This document shows, in pieces, positions 41,559 to 45,017 of a stretch of DNA of 45,017 nt (the stretch's first letter is position 1; each line of letters opens with the position of its first letter). Source of the stretch: Solidesulfovibrio aerotolerans (GTDB lineage Bacteria; Desulfobacterota; Desulfovibrionia; Desulfovibrionales; Desulfovibrionaceae); contig NZ_WVUD01000030.1 in the NCBI RefSeq assembly GCF_009856865.1, positions 1 to 45,017 on the forward strand, in the 5' to 3' direction. The notes under the pieces are model-generated. The model had not been told where the DNA came from. It saw nothing but the letters and a program-made list of their open reading frames with translations, and did no database searches. Both the position numbers and the translations under genes were made by a program.

Positions 41559-42710
41559 GTGCTTCGACGCTGTTGTGTCCTTTGCGGCGGCCTCCTGGCC
41601 GCCTGCCTGCTGCTTGCCGCCGCGCTCGTCCCGGCCCAGGCCCAGGGCTTTTCGGAAGCCACCCGGGGCGTCCCCCTGCCCGGCAACGGACCCCGCGCCT
41701 ACGTCAACATCATCATCGACGATCTGGCCAACCTCGACCTGTGGACCCAGCTCGCCGCCGATTGCGACGCCTTTGGCTTTAAGACCACCCTGGCCCTGAA
41801 TACCGCCAAGGCAACGCCCGACGACTACGCCCGCCTGGCCAAGGCCGTGGCCGCCGGCCACGAGATCGCCAACCACACCCGCGACCATGTTTCCGTGGCC
41901 CCGGGCGGGGCCGTCAAACTGCGCTACTACGATGCGAAAATCACGGCCGCCCACGCCGTCGTGGACCAAGGCAAGGGCGTCCTGCGCATCATGGCCGGCG
42001 ACAATCCGCAACCCGTGGCCGAATTGGACCTGTCCGAAACCGGCCGCAACCAGACCCTGAAGCAACTTGTCGATGCGCTCAACACCGTGCGCGGCGTCGT
42101 CGCCACCCTCGGCGATCCCTATTACGCCAACATCCACTCCCGCTTCCTGCTCGAAAAAGACAATACCGACATCTATTTCAAGAACGGCTTTGCGCCCCTG
42201 TTCGTCAACATCCCCGCCAACGCCCGCTACGAAATCGAGGGTGCCAGGCACGACATCGAAACCGGCCTGCCCGGCTTTGTCTGCCGCTCCATGGTCTACC
42301 CGTTCCTGGTCTCAGACCCCGCCTCCAGGCAGGTGGCCCGGGAACTGGGCAACGACTGCGGCCGCGTCGGCACCGCCGGCAACGCCGCCCTGGGCGCTCC
42401 CGGCGGCTACGACCTGTACCAAATCTACGCCGTCAAACCCCGCGAAGCTTTCGGCACCAACGTCACGGCCCCTGAATTTGCCGCCAACGTCGCGGCCTTC
42501 CTCAAAAAACTCAAGGAAGTCGGCGGCGTGTGCTGCCTCTATTCCCACGGACCCGATGAGTTCACCAACGAGCAGTGGCGGGCGCTCCTGCCGCTACTCG
42601 CCAAAGACAAAGACGTCGCCTACGTCACCCTCAACGCGCTCAGCACCTTCGTGCGCAAAACCGCCCAACTGCGCGACGGCAAGTACTACCTGCCCCAAAG
42701 CGGGAAGTAG
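41559..42710 (+). CDS. CE4 polysaccharide deacetylase
   Basis: The 383-residue protein has a signal peptide (CCVLCGGLLAACLLLAAALVPAQAQ) and a NodB fold. Metal-ligand motifs are NIIIDDLANLDLW (about 50, motif 1 with Asp) and HEIANHTRDH (about 101-110, the HTxxH motif 2), so the D-H-H triad looks complete. Later segments are FVCRSMVYPFLVSD and CLYSHGPDEFTNEQW. CE4 enzymes remove N- or O-acetyl groups from GlcNAc-type polymers. It is the only deacetylase-like protein of this operon with an intact metal site, so it is the probable deacetylase of the polymer. It starts at GTG 41559 behind GGAGG and is the last gene of the operon, followed by a hairpin repeat. Confidence 0.8.
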   Translation: MLRRCCVLCGGLLAACLLLAAALVPAQAQGFSEATRGVPLPGNGPRAYVNIIIDDLANLDLWTQLAADCDAFGFKTTLALNTAKATPDDYARLAKAVAAGHEIANHTRDHVSVAPGGAVKLRYYDAKITAAHAVVDQGKGVLRIMAGDNPQPVAELDLSETGRNQTLKQLVDALNTVRGVVATLGDPYYANIHSRFLLEKDNTDIYFKNGFAPLFVNIPANARYEIEGARHDIETGLPGFVCRSMVYPFLVSDPASRQVARELGNDCGRVGTAGNAALGAPGGYDLYQIYAVKPREAFGTNVTAPEFAANVAAFLKKLKEVGGVCCLYSHGPDEFTNEQWRALLPLLAKDKDVAYVTLNALSTFVRKTAQLRDGKYYLPQSGK

Positions 42711-42830
42711 CCGGGGCTTTGCCCCGGACTCCACCGGGGCTTTGCCCCGGACCCCACCAGGGCTTTGCCCTGGACCCACCGGGGGGATGATCCCCCCGGC
42801 CCCCCCGAAATGGATAAGGGGGGTGGCGTA
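42711..42830. repeat. REP-like hairpin repeats, tandem copy 5
   Basis: Directly after the deacetylase stop come three hairpins (42711-42727, 42734-42750, 42757-42773), each CC-G/A-GGGC-TTT-GCCC-C/T-GG, spaced by 6 bases. A fourth hairpin with loop ATGAT follows (42779-42799), then CCCCCCCGAAATGGATAAGGGGGG. The third hairpin has G-to-A and C-to-T changes on opposite arms, so pairing is preserved. It probably terminates the exopolysaccharide operon. Bases 42831-42941 show only a GGAGGA ribosome site for the next gene. Confidence 0.8.
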
Positions 42831-42941
42831 ACCGTGTCCGTCGTCTCTGCTCAAGGGGCGGGAACCAATTGACTTTCCGGGATGCGGGTCCGATAGAGGG
42901 GAAGCGGCCAGCCCGGCACGGGCGGCCGGGGGAGGATTTGC

Positions 42942-43706
42942 ATGGCCGAAGAAAAGCCCATGTTGCTGATTGGTACGCCGGCATACAGTGGCCAGGTGAC
43001 GGTGACCTATATGCGGGCGCTGGTGGAGTGCATTGGTTTTCTGGAACGCCAAGGCATAAAGACCGGCCTGCTGACGCCGTCCCAGGAGAGTCTTATTCCG
43101 AGAGCGCGCAATCTGATTGCCAACGAATTTTTGCGTCTGCCGGAATACACGCATCTGCTGTTTATTGATGCCGACATCGGATTTTCACCGGAGCTGCCGC
43201 TCAAATACCTGGAAGCCGACAAGGATGTGGTCTGCGGTATTTATCCGGTCAAATATCTCGACATCGACAAGCTGCGCATGGTGGATCACAAGGCGCTCTC
43301 GCGGGTGGCGGCGGCTGCCGCCATGCATTACGCGGTCAAGCTCAAGCCCGGAAGCCGTCCCGAGCCGGTGACAGGACTTTTGCAGGTGGAGTACGGGGCC
43401 ACGGGCTTTATGATGATCAAGCGCGAGGTGCTCACGCGCATGGCCGCGGCCTACCCGGAACTGGTCTACGACAGTTCCCACACCAATGACGACAGCACCG
43501 ATAACGTGGCTTTTTTTGACACGGCACTCGATACACAGCGTCGGGAATATCTGCCCGAGGATTACGCCTTCTGCAAACGCTGGACCGACATGGGGGGCGA
43601 GATTTTCGCCGATGTGCACAGCGTGTTCACCCATGTGGGCAATTTTGAATATACCGGGAATTTCACGGCTTTTCTGACCCACCTCGGCGGCGTCGAAGGG
43701 CTGTAG
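42942..43706 (+). CDS. Small GT-A-type glycosyltransferase
   Basis: The 254-residue cytoplasmic protein has a GT-A Rossmann-like start (MLLIGTPAYSGQVTVTYMRALVE) and the metal-binding FIDADIGFSPELPLKYLE (DxD at about 73-75). It then carries EYGATGFMMIKREVL and LPEDYAFCKRWTDMGG, all placed as in family 2-like transferases, but it lacks membrane helices and QxxRW. It probably transfers one sugar to a protein, lipid or polysaccharide. The ATG at 42942 has a GGAGGA site. It lies behind the operon-terminating repeat, so it is likely transcribed separately or by read-through; a link to the exopolysaccharide is possible but unproven. Confidence 0.75.
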   Translation: MAEEKPMLLIGTPAYSGQVTVTYMRALVECIGFLERQGIKTGLLTPSQESLIPRARNLIANEFLRLPEYTHLLFIDADIGFSPELPLKYLEADKDVVCGIYPVKYLDIDKLRMVDHKALSRVAAAAAMHYAVKLKPGSRPEPVTGLLQVEYGATGFMMIKREVLTRMAAAYPELVYDSSHTNDDSTDNVAFFDTALDTQRREYLPEDYAFCKRWTDMGGEIFADVHSVFTHVGNFEYTGNFTAFLTHLGGVEGL

Positions 43707-43772
43707 GCGGCAACGGCGGCGAGACCAGACCAGCCTGCCCCCGAAGGGGCCAAGGCAACCGAGGAGGACACC

Positions 43773-44141
43773 ATGCAAAAGATTTTCTTTATGATTTCGT
43801 GCGGACCGGACGAACAGTCCCAGGCCACCCGGGCCATGCAGTTTATCAAACTGGCGGCCGAACGCGGCGGGCTGGCCGGCGTGCTCCTGGTGGATGAGGC
43901 CGTGTATCTGGCCAAACCCGAGATCGTTGACCGGGTACGGGCGATAACCGGCGATTCCATGGCCGCCCATGTGGGCTGGCTGCGCGAAAACGTCAAGGAC
44001 GTGCCGTTTCTGGTCTGCACGCCGTGTTGCCAGGCCCGGGGTGTCACGGCCGAAGATCTCGACCCGATGTGGGCGCTGGGCACGGGCGGGACGGCCATGG
44101 ACATCCTGGTTCAGGACGGCGTGACCGCAATGTCGTTTTAG
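43773..44141 (+). CDS. DsrE/DsrF/TusD-like sulfur-relay family protein
   Basis: The 122-residue cytoplasmic protein has the DsrE fold pattern: MQKIFFMISCGPDEQSQATRAMQFIKLAAERGGLAGVLLVDEAVYLAK, then VPFLVCTPCCQARGV and ALGTGGTAMDILVQDG. The Cys pair in CTPCCQARG lies where TusD/DsrE proteins carry a sulfur-binding Cys. Such proteins move persulfide sulfur or serve as chaperone-like oligomers. A GAGGAGGA site precedes the ATG at 43773. It is followed by a clear terminator. Link to the neighbouring genes is not evident. Confidence 0.82.
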   Translation: MQKIFFMISCGPDEQSQATRAMQFIKLAAERGGLAGVLLVDEAVYLAKPEIVDRVRAITGDSMAAHVGWLRENVKDVPFLVCTPCCQARGVTAEDLDPMWALGTGGTAMDILVQDGVTAMSF

Positions 44142-44192
44142 TTTTCACCGGGCCGGCCCTTGGCCGCCCGCTGTCGCGAGTCATCCTTTCAA

Positions 44193-44220
44193 GAGCCGGC
44201 GCTGTGCCGGCTCTTTTTTT
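44193..44220 (+). terminator. Intrinsic terminator after the DsrE-like gene
   Basis: GAGCCGGC (44193-44200) pairs with GCCGGCTC (44206-44213), followed by seven T. Confidence 0.9.
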
Positions 44221-44580
44221 GGCCGAAGGTTCCTGCCAGGGGTTATCGGCTGGCAGTTTGGCCACAAAAAATTTATCGTACTAAAATAGCACACCATTTA
44301 CCAATAGACGCACACTGGTTCAGGAATGGGAAAAGGCTCTCTGTGGCTTCGGTCGTCTGTGGCGTCTTGACGGAATCATACGGTTTTTGTAAACAATAGA
44401 GGATACTGGGTTCTCTCGGGAGCCTGGTGCCGCGTCCTCCTGTTGGGTAAGACCGTTGCACGCAAGGAGTCCGCCCTGGCATTGCAGTGCGCCATCCTGT
44501 TGTGGCTGGCAACAATTCCATGTCGTTAAAAAATCAGGCCAGACAATTTCTTTCTTTGTTGCATTTGCGCAGGAGGCCAC
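44221..44580. promoter_or_regulatory. Intergenic region with probable promoter of the TMEM43-like gene
   Basis: No gene is supported. TTGACG (44367-44372) and TAAACA (44390-44395) are 17 bases apart and form a plausible sigma-70 promoter for the next gene, giving a leader of about 180 bases. A CAGGAGG ribosome site lies 6 bases before the start codon at 44581. Confidence 0.5.
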
Positions 44581-44890
44581 ATGTCTGACGACGATTCCTT
44601 TACAGAAGTCACCACCACGTCGTGGTTCAGTCGCATCGGCCAGTCCTTTGTCGGCGTGCTTATCGGTCTTATACTCCTTGTTATTGCGGTTATTTTGCTC
44701 TTTTGGAACGAAAAAAACTCCGTGGAAACGGCCAAGGCCTTGCAAGAGGGCCTCGGCGTCGTCCATTCCATCAGCTCCGCCGTTATTGATCCAGGCAACG
44801 AGGGCAAACTGGTGCAGCTCAGCGGCCTGGCCGCAACGGCCGACATCCTGAGTGATAAGGAATTTGGCGTAGCACTCCAGGCCCTCAAGC
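44581..44890 (+). pseudogene. TMEM43-family membrane protein, truncated by IS insertion
   Basis: The first 103 residues match bacterial TMEM43 homologues: a membrane helix (VGVLIGLILLVIAVILLFWNE), KNSVETAKALQEGLGVVHSIS, VIDPGNEGKLVQLSGLAATADILSDKEFGV. Full members are about 300-400 residues with more C-terminal helices. At 44890/44891 the sequence switches into the inverted IS end; the frame then adds PFLSG and stops at 44907. The gene is thus cut at about codon 103 and probably inactive. TMEM43 proteins are inner-membrane proteins of unclear role. Confidence 0.82.
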
Positions 44891-45012
44891 CATTTCTGTC
44901 CGGCTAATTTAGAAGAGATAGCCTGCTAGAATTGTTTGGTTTTAAGCGTTGCCGTCGCGGGTCAATGAGGTCGAGAATTTCACATTGCTGAAACAGATTT
45001 CGTTGCACCAGC
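44891..45012. repeat. Terminal inverted repeat, right copy (IS end)
   Basis: Exact reverse complement of 1-122. The IS edge is at 44891, inside the TMEM43-like gene. Five bases beyond the match (45013-45017) extend the IS copy to the window edge. Confidence 0.9.
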
Positions 45013-45017
45013 CGGGC
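44904..45017 (-). pseudogene. Transposase C-terminal fragment, right copy (partial at window edge)
   Basis: The minus-strand frame enters from the right edge and encodes the same tail (ARLVQRNLFQQCEIL...) as the left fragment, ending at a TAG complement (44904-44906). The transposase is cut only by the window limit. It is tentatively IS4-like and points towards the window interior, opposite to the left copy. Confidence 0.6.

Noticed and set aside
1-45012. Composite transposon of 45 kb bounded by IS copies
   Set aside because: The enclosed genes look like ordinary chromosomal operons, only IS fragments are visible at the edges, and assembly breakage at a repeat explains the ends more simply.

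Overview
The window is a GC-rich bacterial segment that most resembles a sulfate-reducing Desulfovibrionaceae (Desulfovibrio/Solidesulfovibrio type). This rests on gene content: an XXXCH-domain protein, a MucR-type regulator, a TauE/SafE permease behind a perfect TTGTGA-N6-TCACAA (HcpR/CRP-like) site, a DsrE-like protein, membrane Fe-S/cytochrome redox subunits, and cysteine-rich (CW-type) sensor kinases. No rRNA, tRNA or CRISPR array was seen. The first 122 bases (1-122) and bases 44891-45012 are exact reverse complements. Both encode the C-terminal end of the same transposase, so the window is bounded by two inward-facing ends of one insertion sequence, and it probably is a contig that stops at a repeat.

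Left part (1-7271): a secreted metalloprotease gene split by an IS200-type element whose TnpA has lost two of its three expected metal ligands; a MucR-like regulator; and a leftward SiaB kinase / SiaC phosphoprotein / GAF-HD-GYP operon, a partner-switching plus cyclic-di-GMP module without SiaA or SiaD. Two small hypothetical genes follow.

Middle (7465-31133): a Fe-S/membrane cytochrome pair divergent from a CRP/FNR regulator with a perfect FNR-type box between them; an orphan cNMP-binding protein; a PHP-like hydrolase with an XXXCH protein; NhaB; an Rrf2 regulator with IscR-like cysteines; an REC-HDOD protein; a Pro/Ala-repeat protein; the TauE/SafE permease; a probable operon of a PhnD-like lipoprotein, histidine kinase, receiver and a PEP-synthase-like protein lacking the TIM barrel, followed by a phosphatase/Cys-cluster fusion; MltA; a zinc dehydrogenase; a CBS protein; and a zinc-ribbon protein.

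Right part (31873-42710): the most distinctive locus, five tightly packed genes for a putative cyclic-di-GMP-controlled exopolysaccharide. They encode a PilZ-GT2 synthase, a membrane-anchored protein with a degenerate NodB fold, a 1621-residue TPR / pseudo-deacetylase / outer-membrane barrel protein, a GH18-like protein and a CE4 deacetylase with its metal triad. The parts correspond functionally to PgaABCD or Pel systems but the arrangement is different. A small glycosyltransferase, a DsrE-like protein and an IS-truncated TMEM43 homologue follow.

A family of roughly 100-base hairpin-rich repeats (core GCCTCCGGCGGCCGGGG) occupies four of the six convergent intergenic regions, often as inverted pairs, and one further site behind the exopolysaccharide operon. 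These repeats probably act as bidirectional terminators or REPIN-like mobile repeats.
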